Shown: piece by piece, positions 1-12,259 of the stretch
Numbering within the stretch: position 1 is the stretch's first letter
Layout of the letters: every line of letters begins with the position of its first letter
NCBI GenBank assembly: GCA_009801085.1
Contig: VNWV01000002.1
Location: 2,914,001-2,978,000 of the forward strand
Source of the DNA: Lasiodiplodia sp. COLG20
Taxonomy: Eukaryota; Ascomycota; Dothideomycetes; Botryosphaeriales; Botryosphaeriaceae
DNA: 64,000 bases
Direction: 5' to 3'
The notes under the pieces: generated by a model
What the model saw: only the letters and a program-made list of their open reading frames with translations
Database searches by the model: none
What the model was told of the DNA's origin: nothing
Made by a program: the position numbers and the translations under genes

Positions 1-1206
1 GTGCCGCAGGAGGTTGCTGAAGGTCGAGAACTGGCGCCCGTTACACCCGTGCTCCCAGCACTGCGGCTTTGGCCTGGAGTTCAGCACGCGCACCCCTCGG
101 TCGGCTCCGAGCTGTGCTGACGGGTCCGCTGCGCTGCCCGCGGCGTACGGTGGTTGGTACTGCGCGCCCGCGCCGGCGTACATGGGCGGCGCTGCTGCTG
201 GCGTCTGTCCGTATGGAACCCCGTATCCTGCGTTGGTACCGTACTGGGCCGGTTGGCTGTCTATTGTTAGGGCTTACGCTGGGCTCGTGTTTGGAACAGA
301 TCTCTTACGTCGAGTAGTTGGCCCCGTAAGGCGCCGACATGTTCGGATGGATGGGCGGGTACGGCGACGCCTGCGCGCTCGCCCCCGGCATGGCGCCGTC
401 GCTGGAGACGGGCACGTAGCCGCCCGATGTCGAGCTTGCTATCGAGCCGTGGCGGGAGGGGTACTCGGCGCCGGGGCTGCTCCGGAGCACGGTGGGAGGG
501 TACGACTGCATGTACGGCGAGGGCGCGCCGCTGCTCTGCGTGTAGGCCTGGTGCTGCGGCGACGACTGCTGGGTCTGATCCGGCGCGTAACCTAGTCATC
601 GCTATCAGCCCCCGCTCTGTTCTTTCCAAAAGCCCCGAGAGTGCGCCGACGAGCCAGGACTATCCCACGAGGTCCGTCTCTTTCTGGTCCACAGGTCCCC
701 CGCGCCGCAAACACTTCAGCGCTTCCCGCCGGCGCCGAGCGCGGGGCCCGCTTTTTTCCTCGCCTCTGGCATGGTCGTGGCTCCGGAAGTGGATCAACTT
801 ACCATAGGGATCGTAACTGGGCCCTGGAGGAGGGAAGGAGCCGTACTGCGAGGGCATCATGAAGCCGAGAGAGCTGCAGAGCGGATGAGTCTTGGGCGGC
901 GGCCGGGGAGGTTTGGAGTCCGGGTTACCTCATGTCTTGTTCACTCGGCGGGCTGTGGCAGGGTTGGTCGGCTTGGCTGGAGTCCAGGTCGTAGTTGAAA
1001 TCCAGAGACGAGGAGGCACCAAGCAGGTCGAGGTCCTGAGCCGTGCCGTCAAAGGCAGGGTCCAGGAGGTGTTGAGGATAGGACGCGCCGCGCGCTGCGG
1101 GGAAGGATGGACTATGGGGCGCGAAGGAGTCTCGGGAGAGGCTTGAATGGCGGGGATCTGATGCGGTCTCGGGATCTGGGCGAGAGGAGGATCTGGGGGG
1201 AGCCAT
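1..1206 (-). CDS. C2H2 zinc-finger protein, probable transcription factor (3' part outside window)
   Basis: Partial gene read on the minus strand from ATG at 1206. Exons are 1206-929, 873-803, 591-309 and 256 to beyond position 1; introns have GTAAC/GTAAG donors and the phases join (2, 1, 2). About 296 residues are visible. The first ~270 are low complexity, rich in Ser, Pro, Tyr, Gln, Gly and Ala. The last visible residues carry [20 protein letters not shown], a fungal C2H2 finger of the C-x4-C...H type, cut before its second His. This architecture is typical of a nuclear DNA-binding regulator with a disordered N-terminus. Targets cannot be told. An in-frame ATG lies at 1248, but 1206 has better context. 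The C-terminus is missing only because the window ends. Confidence 0.72.
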
Positions 1207-2760
1207 GATCAGTATCGGCAGCGAGGTGATGGGGCTGCCACGCCGCAACGCTCTTACCTTGGGCTTTATTCGGCAAGATATGATGTCTTATATCACGGCG
1301 TAGATGGGCGATGGAAGCTCGTAGGTTGGGAGAACAGCTAAAAACGTTCACTCTCGGACAACAGCTGCCTGCGCCATGTCCGGGGGCGAGGGTACATCAT
1401 ATAGATGTCTACAACATGGTGGAAGAACCAACACTCGCCTGGTTGGCTCCGTGCGCGTGAAGGATTCACCCCCCTGTTCGCACGCTTGGGGGAAAACCCG
1501 TGCGGGCCATGATTTTAGTGTGGGCATAGGATATGATGCCACCTGCGTGCCTGGCACCTGCACGTCTGTCAACGCTGGGACGGGAGATTGGTACAAGCTT
1601 TGGGCTGGGCGGGCGGCGCATGGTACGCTTGCCCGCGTGCTTTGTCAGGCCGTGTAGCTGCGGTGACACTGAGCAGCTCTGGCGAGCCCTGGGTTTACCG
1701 CCATTGGGCCAGGGGCTTGGGCCCAGTCACGCGTGTTGGTGGCGCTCGAGGCGGCCGCATTCTCTGGAGATGCGCGCAGACGGGTCGTTTCAGCGCGTGA
1801 GGGCCGCCCAGCGGGTGTTTCGCTGCCGGCCCAAAATAGGGCGCACGCCTGCGAGCCTCCCGCCGGCCGGCGCGGCGGGCCTCGAGGGCTCGACGCAGCA
1901 GGCCGGTCGCGGCGGTGGCCAGAAAGCGGGCGTGTGGGCAGTGATCGATCTCGACAGCCCCGCTGTGCGGCCACTGCGCCACGGCCGGCGTCTTTCTTTA
2001 GCAACAGCCAACATGATAGCTGCGAAGTAAGGGCAGCGCGCAATGTTGCTTAGCTGCGGGCTCTTGGCACGAGCCATTGCTGCCTAGCTGCCTGCGACCG
2101 ACCCACCGCCCACGGGCACCCTGCACCCTGCACCCTACCGCCTAGAGTGCCCTCGCTTTCGCATTGCGCCCAGCCTGCCGGTCCAAATCGGTGCCAGACC
2201 GGGCGCTCGGATCGACACTCGCCGCCGCTGCCTGCTTGTCACTGCCAAACGGCGGGCCACCAGCCAAGCGATCTTCACGCTTCCCCACTTCCTGACGTCC
2301 ACTGGGGTAACGGGTGCCAGTCGCATGATGCCGGTGGCACCCAGCAACACCTCCGCCAGCTGCGGCAGAAGCGCCGACAGCCCATGAGCAGCGCGGCCAT
2401 GCGCGCGCCGCCCTAGTCCCTCCGCCAGAGCACCACCACCAGCAGACCGCCCGCCCAGCAGATGACCGCGACCCGCCCTTCCGCCCGCCCACCGACTGTG
2501 CGCCCCGGCCATGTGCGCGCCCGTGGCCAGGCCTGAGCGCAATATTGCACCAATGGGATGTCGGAGCGAGCCCGTCGATCATGTTGGTTGGAGTAGGCCG
2601 CGTCGCGACTGCTGCTGCTTCGCTGCCCGCGACGACGAGACCCTGTGCTGGGAGTTGCCGACGCCATGGCTGCCGTCACAGGGTTGGGGGCTGTCGCCGC
2701 CGGTGCTCCTCCCGCTACTCTGGCACGCTATATCAGAGCCCAATTTCCAGGCCTGTTGGA

Positions 2761-2802
2761 AGCAGTAGTAGTAGTAGCAGCAGCAGCAGCAGCAGCAACA
2801 GC
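2761..2802. repeat. AGT/AGC trinucleotide microsatellite
   Basis: Compound triplet tract: one AGC, four AGT, then seven AGC units, followed by an interrupted AAC AGC. It lies in non-coding sequence and could be length-polymorphic. Confidence 0.85.
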
Positions 2803-3126
2803 GGCCTCTACCCTGCTGCCGTCCAACACGCACTCCGCGAACGTCCTGTCTCCCGCTGAGCCGCGCTGACCACGGTCTGTCCGGCCGACGGGCCCCGGCC
2901 CTCCGTCTCCCCCTCCCATCAAGGGGGTGACGGGATCTCCAGGACTCGCCGAAGTTGCCGTCTTTAGCTCTGCTGCGCTAACGCCAGCGGGAGGTTGAGC
3001 TCTGCTCTATATGCTCGCTCTAGCGCGCGGCTGAGGACAAGTGACCGCCACTGACGATTCTGATAGCAGGTCGGTCCGGTTGATTTTTGAACCTCTCCAT
3101 GTATGTACTGAAGCATAGCGTCCTCT

Positions 3127-3157
3127 CGGCCTTCGGCGGCCTCGAAGCCGAAGGCCG
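3127..3157. repeat. Perfect 11-bp inverted repeat (hairpin)
   Basis: CGGCCTTCGGC at 3127-3137 is the exact reverse complement of GCCGAAGGCCG at 3147-3157, with a 9-nt spacer. The stem is very GC-rich. There is no T-run after it and no neighbouring gene end, so its role is unknown. Confidence 0.8.
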
Positions 3158-5215
3158 CTTCCCAATTTCAACACATCCCAGGGCCCGCGCGCGCCGTAGC
3201 TCTCCTTAATTTCGACGCGGCACGGCGGCCGCTGCCGGGCAGGGGAGGCGTTATGAAGCACAGGATGATCTCCACGCATCCCCGCGCCAGTGCCAGAAGA
3301 TGCACGCAAGGGCAGACGTCGATGATCGCCATATCGACAAACCGCTCGGCGTCCAAAATCTCCGTTTCGCCTGCCTCTGGAGCGCGAGCTTCGACGCGCC
3401 AACGACGACCGCCAAGACGGCAACAACCACTGTCCAAAACTCGGCCCCGAAGTCTTAGCACGGCGCCGGGAGTCATCTGATCGGCTTTCGAGCCCCCAGG
3501 CTTATCGCTTTCGAGGCATTGCGGACGACGACGTCTCCTTTGCTCGCGCACCCTGGGTGCGGGCTTGCTGGCAGGCGCCACTTCCCCAGCTGGAGAACGC
3601 CGAGCGATCAGCCTCAGCAGCCCTCATTTCGGGACGGGTGGCTCCCATATGAAACGGCCACAGGGCCTTTTGTTGTGGGTGCGCATGTGATGGGCGGTGC
3701 GGGAACTCCGTCGTTGTCGTCGTCGTCACGTCGTCCATGCTGCCTCGTTGTCGCTTTCGGCGAGATCGTCGGATCGCGCGCCGGGGTTGCGCGACAGGGG
3801 ACCTGGCAGCTGGCACATGGACATTGCGCAAACGCGCGCCTTGCCGATTTTTGGAGTGCCGCTGTAGCCCACGCCCACGTCCACGGGGCGCTCGCCGCAA
3901 GGGAGCATGTCGCCCGTGCCGCACACATCATCAGCGGTCCCCGACGATGCTCGACGAGCAGACATGCGCTGTGCCCGCGCCCCGCTCGCCTCTGTCGAGG
4001 ACTCGCGTTGCGGAGCGAGCGCCCTCCCAATGCAGGCATTGCTCGCAGCTGTGCCCCAGTCCAGGGCTCGCGGATTACTTCCAAAACGCGGTAGTTCGCC
4101 TGGGCCCGTCGTGCCCCAGGCAGCAATGGTGATCATCGCACCGGCATCATCACGCCGAGCATTGAGCTCCAGATGACTGGACCGTCGGTCGGTCGCGCGG
4201 TACGGCGGAATCTCCAGATTTCCGATATGCGCGCTCGGCCGTCGTGGCCCTCGCTCGACCCCTTCCCCGTTTAGGCTCACGCGTTGCCTGCTATCGTCCT
4301 GTTGGCGTTCCTTGACCCTTTTTTATTTTTTTTCCCTCGTGCGGATGCGCGCCATTTCCCGCGCGGAAATAGGACTTCTGTGCGAAGAAGCCAATTCATC
4401 CCTCGAACCCCCTGGCCGGCGTTGTGCAAGCCCCTCTCTCCACACGCGCGCTGCCCTATAGCAGCCTAGGGAACCTGCCGAGCAGCATCGGGGAACGTCG
4501 GGACGCCCAAGATACGCGGGCCCTGTCCTGCCGTTCGCTCCTCGTGAGCAAGCCCATCCCTGACCGGCTGTCAGGGACCGCGGCGGGCATTGAATTCTTG
4601 GCCAACACAACAAAAATTTGGGGGCGGATGGGCATGAGCGAAAAAGAATAATGACGGAGTGCCTCACTTTCCAACATGTCTCCGCTGGGAAAGGTCTTGG
4701 TGTCAATAATGTCTCCGACAAAATGAAAACGTGAGAAAAAGGCGCGACGCCTTGTGCGTGCTGTCCCCAGGGCGGCGGGTCCGCGCATTTTAGGTTGTTG
4801 TCTTGCTCTTTTCGGGCAAGCGATGCCGTTTTTTTTCGCCGCCACTTGCTTTTCAAAAGAGTGCGCACTGCGAGATCAGTCCATCGGCCCATGCGTGAGC
4901 CCTTCGTTCTCGCCCCACCGCAGATGCGGTCATTCCAGGCTGGTCGTCTCGGTTGTCCGCGGCCGTCTGGCCGCCGCCATCGGCTTTGCCATGGCAGCTG
5001 GGCATGCATGTTATTGATGGGAAAACCGGGCAAGGCGCCCCAGGCTGTCACCCGGTTTGCCGGTGCCAACGGCGTTCTTTCTGATCCTTTTCGAAGATCG
5101 AGCTACTTTTTTTGGTGTCACACTTGCGTCTCCGCCCCCAAGAAAAAACCCGAACGCCCGTCGGCAATTCCATTCCCCACCGATGTCCCTCCTCGCTACC
5201 GACCCGGGCTCATCG

Positions 5216-7560
5216 TCATTCCATGGCTGCCAGCGCCCGGTTGAACACCTCGACCAGCTCCGCCGTGTCCTCCAGGCCGACGCTGAAGCGGACGAGGTTG
5301 GACTCGACGCCGTACGAAGCCGCCTGTGTCATCAATTAGCCAGGCAGAACTTATTACGTTGGATGCTCGAGCCCTGCAACTACTAGATGCGAGATGGGCC
5401 ATGCTGCAGGCTACCCCATGCGGCAGTCCCACCAGGGTGGGTGCGGTAGGGCTAGCGGGCACTTTGCTCTTCTCGCAAATGAAGAAGTCCGTCCGGACGA
5501 AAGGTACGCGCCCGATCCGGACGAGTGGTCCATCTCGTGCAACGCCTGCCCCCATCTCGCTCTCGCTTCCGTAGTGCGACGCGTTTCGGCACGCGTCATA
5601 ATGGAGAACTACTTACCCAATCAAGCTCGGTGAAATGAGCTAGGAGAACGTAGGGAGAACTGTTCATTTTGCACGTTAGCTTGCTCGTCCCACGCTCGGG
5701 AGCGCCGATCAAGGCTACCAACCTGAGAGTGAAGTTCGTGCCCAGACTGGGTCCCTTTGCGGTGTCCAGATGGTCGAAGAACTTGGTGGCATCTTCCGTC
5801 GAGTAGAAGGTGGCTGACAGCAGACCGCCATAACCGCCGGTGGGCCTTTTGCAGCGGTCGTAAAACGCCCGCGTTGGACTGTACTTGGGATAGTGTACTT
5901 GTTTCACTGCCCCTTGTCAGTATCGCTTTCCCATCGCGCTTGGCGCTGCAGCTTTACCTTTCGGGTGCTTCATGAGAACTTCGCAAATGGCCTCCGCGTT
6001 CACGTTGATCCTCTCAATGCGTGAGACGAAGTCCCGGCTGTTGCGTTCCAGGAAAATTGCATCTTCCGGCCACAAGTTGTCCTCGTACTCGGCTGCCCAC
6101 GTCTTCTTGAGCAGGTCGTAGTACCGTCCCTTCGGGTTGAGGATTGCACTGCGCCTATTTTTAGTCGTCGCTCGAAATTCCAGAACGAGCAAGACTCACC
6201 TGCCACCCATGACATTGCTGTCGCCGCTGAAGATCTTGGTAAGGCTGCTGACAACGACATCCGCAAAAGGAAGGACGTGAACGTTCAGGAAGTTCCCGAT
6301 CGTCTCGTCCACCACAACGCCAAAATCGAATTTGTCAGCGAGCGCTCGGATTCGCTCTAGGTCTGGCGCCTTGAGGAGCGGGTTGCCTGGAAATTCGCAG
6401 AAAAGCGCGAGGAACTTCTCGCCGCTCTCCAGTCGTTTCTCGAATTCGTCTAGCTCCTCCGAGGATCCAAATCCGTAGAAAATAGCACCGGGGCCAAATT
6501 TCTCCAAGATTTTGAGCGTGTCAATGTACGGGAATCCGTAGCTGACGCTCTTACGCTGGCCCAAGGCGGCCATCATGGTGCGGTGGGTATTGAAGATTGC
6601 GCTCATGCCGCAAGGATACAAATAAACATCGTCCTCTGAGAAGCCGGCAACGGGGCGAGTCCGCTCATGATCGCGCTCGAGCTTCAACGCCTCCTCCAGC
6701 TCCACATTGGCCGTCAGAGAGCCCGCAATGCGCCTCTGGATTGCATGCTTGGCGTTCTCTGCGAAACCGACGTCCAGGTTCCTGCCGAACCTCTCCTCGA
6801 CGAAGCGCAGGGGGTCTTGGCCGTCTGGCTCCCTTACGGGCGCCGACTGGTGGGCCGGGATATCCACCGAACCCCTCTTTTGGTACCTTTTTGGCCCCTT
6901 GCACATGCGCTGTCCAGCCTGAGACTTTTCCACCAGCAAGCCATCCTCGAACGCCTTGTGGCAGTATTCGGCCCTGCGGCTGGACACACCATCGCCCGAG
7001 TGTTGCCAGAAGGTCTTCGCAATCTTGAATCTGTCCTTCGGGAAGAGCACGGCCGACAGTCGAGGCAGAACGCGGTCCTGGGGATGCTTGTGCTCGGGGT
7101 TGGTGATAAGGTCGACGATGCGGACTTGGCCGGGGCCGAGCTCGGGAGCTTGCTGACGGAAGAAGTCGGCGCAGCGGGAGGCGACTGCATGAGAAGGGAA
7201 GAGCATCGCGCTATCATTCGGAAGGCCGTAGGTGGCAGCGATGACCTCAGCGAAGCGAGCAATAGATTTATGAACAAAAAACCTGCGCGTTTCCCGTGAG
7301 CCAAAACGCCATTGAGGCGTGGTCGGAAGCCTACCGAGGATATCCTGTCTTCATCCTGCCAACCACCTCAGGTCGGCCCTCCTCGTAGCCAACGTTGGCG
7401 TCCCATGTTGGCAATGAGACGCTCACAGCCTGCGGCGATTAGCAATGACGTGAGTATGTGGCGTTGGAGGGGTGCGCTTGGGCTCGGGACGCACATGGGC
7501 AGTGAGCGGGGGAATCGTCTCCCCAACGTCGTTCTCGGGATTCATAGTTTCGACAGCCAT
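5216..7560 (-). CDS. Cystathionine gamma-synthase (fungal Str2/Met-7 type)
   Basis: PLP enzyme that joins an activated homoserine to cysteine to give cystathionine in methionine transsulfuration. Seven exons, complement: 7560-7495, 7429-7335, 7282-6200, 6148-5958, 5906-5723, 5659-5617, 5323-5216; 589 residues. Seen in sequence: N-terminal [16 protein letters not shown], then [13 protein letters not shown] across the second intron; VVDETIGNF with the PLP-contacting Asp; [16 protein letters not shown] with the Schiff-base Lys near residue 403; and the C-terminal [14 protein letters not shown]...TELDW followed by [15 protein letters not shown]. All introns are GT-AG with matching phases. The last intron is 293 nt, long for this window. 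The length fits fungal family members. It is divergent from UTP22, with 206 bp between start codons. The acyl donor (acetyl- or succinyl-homoserine) cannot be told. Confidence 0.92.
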
Positions 7561-7766
7561 GATCGCAACGATGCAGAAAGAAGGTGGGATGCGTCAATGG
7601 CAAATGAGAGCCGAGGAGTTCTGACGCAAAGCCTCCGATGACCGGAAGACGCCTGAGTCAAATCGCGCCGTATCGATAAGAATTTCTGCAGGGTTTCACG
7701 GCCAGAATTTTTGCCGCGCGCTGCGAACAACCTTACGCCCAAGCACAGCACTGCACCCACGCGACC
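7561..7766. promoter_or_regulatory. Divergent promoter of cystathionine gamma-synthase and UTP22
   Basis: Only 206 bp separate the two start codons, so both 5' UTRs and core promoters must lie here. No clear TATA box was seen. Confidence 0.6.
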
Positions 7767-10700
7767 ATGGCGCCCCCCGCGGTCAAGCGCAGAAAGCTCA
7801 GCCACGACTCCGACGAGGAAAGCAGCGACGGCGCTACCGACCCCCGCCTTGCCACCAGCGACGATGCCTCGAGCGACGATGACGAGCAGAGCGACGCGCC
7901 CGGCGCCGACGTAGACATGGACGGCGAGTCGCAAGAGGAGAACGACGATGAAGAGGAGGACAGCGGAGATGATAGTGATGAGAGCGTGGAAGAGGCTGTG
8001 GCAGGCAAGAGCCAGCCGCGAACCTCGAAGGAGCCCAAGAAATCCCACAAAGAGCCACGGAAAGGCCCGCTTCGAGATCGCGACATGGCCGAGTTGACTG
8101 GCGCGTACACGGGCGAGGTCTACAAGTCGAACATATTCAAACTGCAAGTGGACGAGCTGCTCGAGCAGATCAGACCAAAGCACGGCAAGAAGGAAGCTGC
8201 TGCAGAGAAGGCTCTCCGTGATCTGAAGGGCATTATCGAAAAGATTCCTGCTCGCGAGCCCGCTCCCGTGAGTTTTTGAAATCTCTTCCCTGATTTGATC
8301 AAGTATGAAGGAAGAGGGCGCATGACGCAATGCTAATTGATGTATAGATCCCGGATGCCGAGCGTTCTCTGATCAAGCAGAGCAAAGTCGCGATCCCGTT
8401 CCCTTATCCCCGCCCCCCGAAAGATGCCAAATACACCCTGCAGTACGCAAAGCCTACCATCATCAATCCAGTTGGAAGCTACCCGTTGAAGCTGAACGCA
8501 AGAACGGGCGAGCAGCAAGCCATTGATCTGGTTCTCGTCATGCCTCCCACTCTTTTCCAGGAAAAGGATTATTTAAACAATCGCTATTTCTACAAAAGAG
8601 CCTACTACCTAGCATGTATTGCTGCTGGGATTAAAGGCGCCAAGGGCCACGATTTCAAGCTACGATTTGATTATCTGAACGGAAACGAGCTCCACCCCAT
8701 CATCGTGGTGGAGGGCAATGGCCAGAAGAGCGAACTGTCTGATTCGAACTACAAGATCCAGATTGTTCCTATGGTTTCAGACGGCGTTTTCCCAGAAGAC
8801 AAGACTTTGCCGGAGAAGAATTGTGTCAGGCCAAAGCAGGCGACCGAAACTCCAGTGCCAACGAACTCAAAGCCTACTCCATTCTACAACGCTTCAGTCC
8901 GTGCGGACAGTCAGGCGACCGCGTATCTGAAGCTCTTGCACGGCACCTTAGGCCGCAACGATGCTTTCAGGGATGCCTGTCTACTGGGACGGACCTGGCT
9001 GCGGCAGCGTGGATTCAGCGGCCAAATTCGGTGTGGTGGCTTTGGGAATTTCGAATGGGCTACCATTATGGCGCTACTATTGCAAGGAGGCGGTCCAGCG
9101 GGGAAGCCACTCTTCGCCGCGGGTTACAGTAGCTACCAGCTTTTCAAGGGCATGCTGCAGTACTTGGCAACTCGGGACCTCGCAGACCAGCCACATCTGT
9201 ACCAGGCACCCGGTGTGCAAATCCCCCGGGAAGATGGCGTCCCCACTTTCTTCGACGGCCCGCGTGGTCTGAACCTCCTGTACAAGATGACTCCTTGGGC
9301 GTATCAGCTTCTGCGACGAGAGGCTCGCACCACTATTGCGGCCTTGGGAGACAACGCGTTCGACCAGTTTGATTCCACATTCGTGCTCAAATCCGACCAG
9401 CCTCTGCAAAGATTCGATGTCTTGGCCGAAATTCCTCTGTCCGCTTTTGGCATAGACCTTCAAGACGACGATCAAACACAGAAGCTCGTGAAGAGCTATC
9501 ACAAGCTCTACCGGGTCCTTAAACGTGGATTGGGCGACCGCGCGCCGGTTGTTTCCTTGGTCTTGCCAGAGCACCAACCGTGGCATCCGGGGACAGCCAA
9601 GACTACGGTGCAACAAGATGCTCGGATTTTAGTTGGGTTCATAGTCGATCCCGCCAATGCAGTGCGAGCTGTTGATCACGGGCCTGCAGCGGAGAGCAAG
9701 AAGGAAGCCGCCGCCTTTCGCCAGTTCTGGGGGGAGAAGGCGGAGCTCCGTAGATTCAAAGACGGAAGCATTCTGGAGAGTCTTGTCTGGTCTACCAAAG
9801 AGTCCAACACCTCGATATTCGAGCAAATCGTGCGCTACGTATTGGCAAGGCACATGGGCAAGGCTGTAGCGGATAGCGCTACCTTCATTGGAGAGCAATT
9901 CTCTCGTCTACTCTCGGGCAGTGGTCAACCTGGAACAGACCTTTTCCTTCCTTTCCGGAAAGCATTCGACACTCTTGAACGGGATATCCGTGCCCTCGAT
10001 GGAATGCCTCTTTCAGCCCGCCACGTTTTCGCTGCCGACCCGCAGCTCCGTTACACGTCTGTGGATGTTCCTTTGGCGCTGCATCGCCAGTATCCGGCGG
10101 TCCCAGCAAATGTCGTCGTCGAATTCGAAGGCTCCGCACGCTGGCCAGATGACATCAAAGCCATCCAAATGACCAAGGTTGCCTTCTTACTGAAGATGGG
10201 CGAGCTTTTGCAGGAAAGCGTCGAGGGCGTGACCACTCGAGTTGGCTTGGAGAACGAGGGCCTGGACATCATGAACCAAGCATTCCTGGATGTGATCTAT
10301 CCCTCTAGCGCTGTATTTCGCCTGCGAATCCACCATGACCGCGAGCCAACATTGCTTGAACGCCGTCTCAAGGACAAAGGTCCTGATGCAGCAACGAGAG
10401 AAGCCACGGCGCTCGCTCTGGCAACCTACAAACGCGAATCTGGCCGGGTACCAGCTCATACCCAAGCACTCCAGGCGCTCTGCACCCGCCTTCCTGCGCT
10501 GTCTCCTTCGATTCGCCTCTTGAAGAAATGGTTTTCTGCGCATCTTCTGTCTTCTCACTTTGCGCCAGAGCTCATCGAACTGATGGTGGTCCGAACATTC
10601 CTCAACTCCTACCCCTGGGAGCCGCCTACCAGTGCAATGACAGGATTTCTCCGTACACTTTCCTTCCTCGCCCGCTGGGACTGGCGCAATGAACCGCTCA

Positions 10701-11398
10701 TTGTTGACTTCAGCAGCGGCATGAAGCCGGAAGAGGCATCTGCCATAACTACACGCTACGAAGCGTGGCGCAAGATTGACCCGGCGCTGAACCGTGTGGT
10801 GATGTTCGCTGCCACCAACATCGACGCTGAGGGCACTACCTGGACCGATCATGCACGGCCCGCCAAGGTCGTTGCTGCCCGTATGAGCGCGCTTGCTAAG
10901 GCTGCGACGCAGGCTGTTCGCGACAAAGGCATCGCCATCGAGCCTGCATCTTTGTTTGTGTCTCCGCTCGCTGATTACGACTTCGTCTTACGCATCAACC
11001 CGGCATTTTCTAAGGCCAGTCAAGGCAAGAAAGACAAGTCTACGAAGCAGCACTTCAAGAACCTTGTTCTCCAGGCAGATGCCTCGGAACAAGCAGGTAT
11101 CAACATGGTGGGCTTCAACCCAGTGAAGCTGTTCCTTTCAGAGCTACGCGAGACTTTTGGCCATGCGGTTGTTCTTTTCTCCGACGAGAATGACGGCGAT
11201 GTCATTGCTGGTCTCTGGAACCCGGCTAACATCGCCAAAAGGAAGTGGAAGGTTAGGATGGGATATTCCACGGTGCCTGTTGCAGAGCAACGTACGGAAG
11301 GTGAGGTGAATGCGGAGGCTAATAAAGAAGCCATGTTGGCGGAGATGGCTAGGTTGGGCGGAGAGTTGGTGAAGAAGGTGGAAATAAACCGGCGGTAG
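7767..11398 (+). CDS. UTP22: Utp22/NRAP, U3 snoRNP component of the small-subunit processome
   Basis: Nucleolar protein of the UtpC module (with Rrp7) needed for 18S rRNA maturation. Two exons, 7767-8267 and 8348-11398, joined in phase 0 (GTGAGT donor, TATAG acceptor); 1,183 residues, matching the usual ~1,100-1,250 of the family. The first ~95 residues start with a basic KRRK motif and then a long Asp/Glu/Ser tract, typical of nucleolar proteins. After the intron come the family-like IPFPYPRPPKDAKYTLQYAK region and the repeated Nrap domains, which have a nucleotidyltransferase-like fold believed inactive. Later segments such as GFSGQIRCGGFGNFEWA and FWGEKAELRRFKDGSILESLVW are characteristic. 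Start chosen as the first ATG after the short intergenic space. Confidence 0.93.
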
Positions 11399-12259
11399 AT
11401 TGGCGCATTTAGATGAGGTTCGAGAAATTTCTGGTTCACAAAAAGTTGGGGGAATGGTATGTTCCGGGTCAATGGAATAGGAGATCAGTGTTCGTTCGCT
11501 GTGCGCCCAGGAGCTATGAGCATGAAATCTTGTCCGAAAGGAGGCATTCAGAAGCGGCCCATCTTGGCGCGGTGACGGGTCGGCCTCTCACAGCCTTGCA
11601 AGTGTCAAAAATTGGCGGTGCAATGGGGGCCTTACTTCGTACAAGCGGTCATTACTCGCGTTGATCTACTCCAATGAGTCGGGCAGTCGGCCAATGAGCA
11701 ATTTGGCACGTAAATGTGGAGGCAGATGGTCATGACGTCGTACGCATCGGAAGTTTAAATTAAGGTTCTCGGGGCAAGCCTTGCTAATATGTAATTTTCA
11801 ATATCATAGGACCGGCCTTATGTTTTCCATTGACTGCTCAATATCCAAGCAACGCCTCGACAGTTTGAAACCAGCACGGGAGGCACGATGCGGTGTCGAT
11901 GTGCTCAGCTTCACCGGGCCGGATTCCGCTCGATACGACAGGTATTCAGAGATGGATGAAACAAAGGCCGACCATCGGTAGCAGTTCAGCCCTGCCGGGA
12001 GAGGCGTTTAGCCACTTCCGTTGCCCCAATCTCGCTTGACGTGCTTTGGCGCTGTTTTCCCTCGTATCCCGAGCCATCGGGCCGCTCGCACGATGCCTAA
12101 GATGGCCGTTTGGCGGGAGTGTCGATCTTTGAACGTTTGTAGAATGCCCCACCACGGACTATATATACCAAACCAAACTTCACTTGAATCTGTCTCCAAC
12201 GAGAAGTCACTCATCACCAGTATACCCACATTCGCTTCAAGCCACACTCTCTATCAAAA
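11399..12259. other. Intergenic region and promoter of the secreted-protein gene
   Basis: 861 bp with no supported gene. The left part should hold the UTP22 3' UTR and the right part the promoter of the small secreted protein, including a TATA box at 12160. Confidence 0.6.
12160..12167 (+). promoter_or_regulatory. TATA box of the secreted-protein gene
   Basis: TATATATA lies 93 bp before the start codon at 12260, followed by a C/A-rich leader. TATA boxes are rare in the other promoters here, which fits an inducible, strongly expressed gene. Function inferred from position. Confidence 0.6.

Larger units (their letters stand above)
1207..5215. other. Gene-free stretch upstream of the zinc-finger gene
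   Basis: About 4 kb without a gene I can support. Open frames on both strands lack recognisable domains and look like GC-driven background. It holds an AGT/AGC triplet repeat near 2761-2802 and a perfect 11-bp inverted repeat at 3127-3157. It may contain a long 5' UTR and promoter of the zinc-finger gene (leftward) and the 3' UTR of the cystathionine gamma-synthase gene. Confidence 0.5.

Noticed and set aside
4323..5069. 248-codon minus-strand open frame in the left intergenic region
   Set aside because: No recognisable family, no splice-linked neighbours and irregular composition; likely chance in GC-rich DNA.
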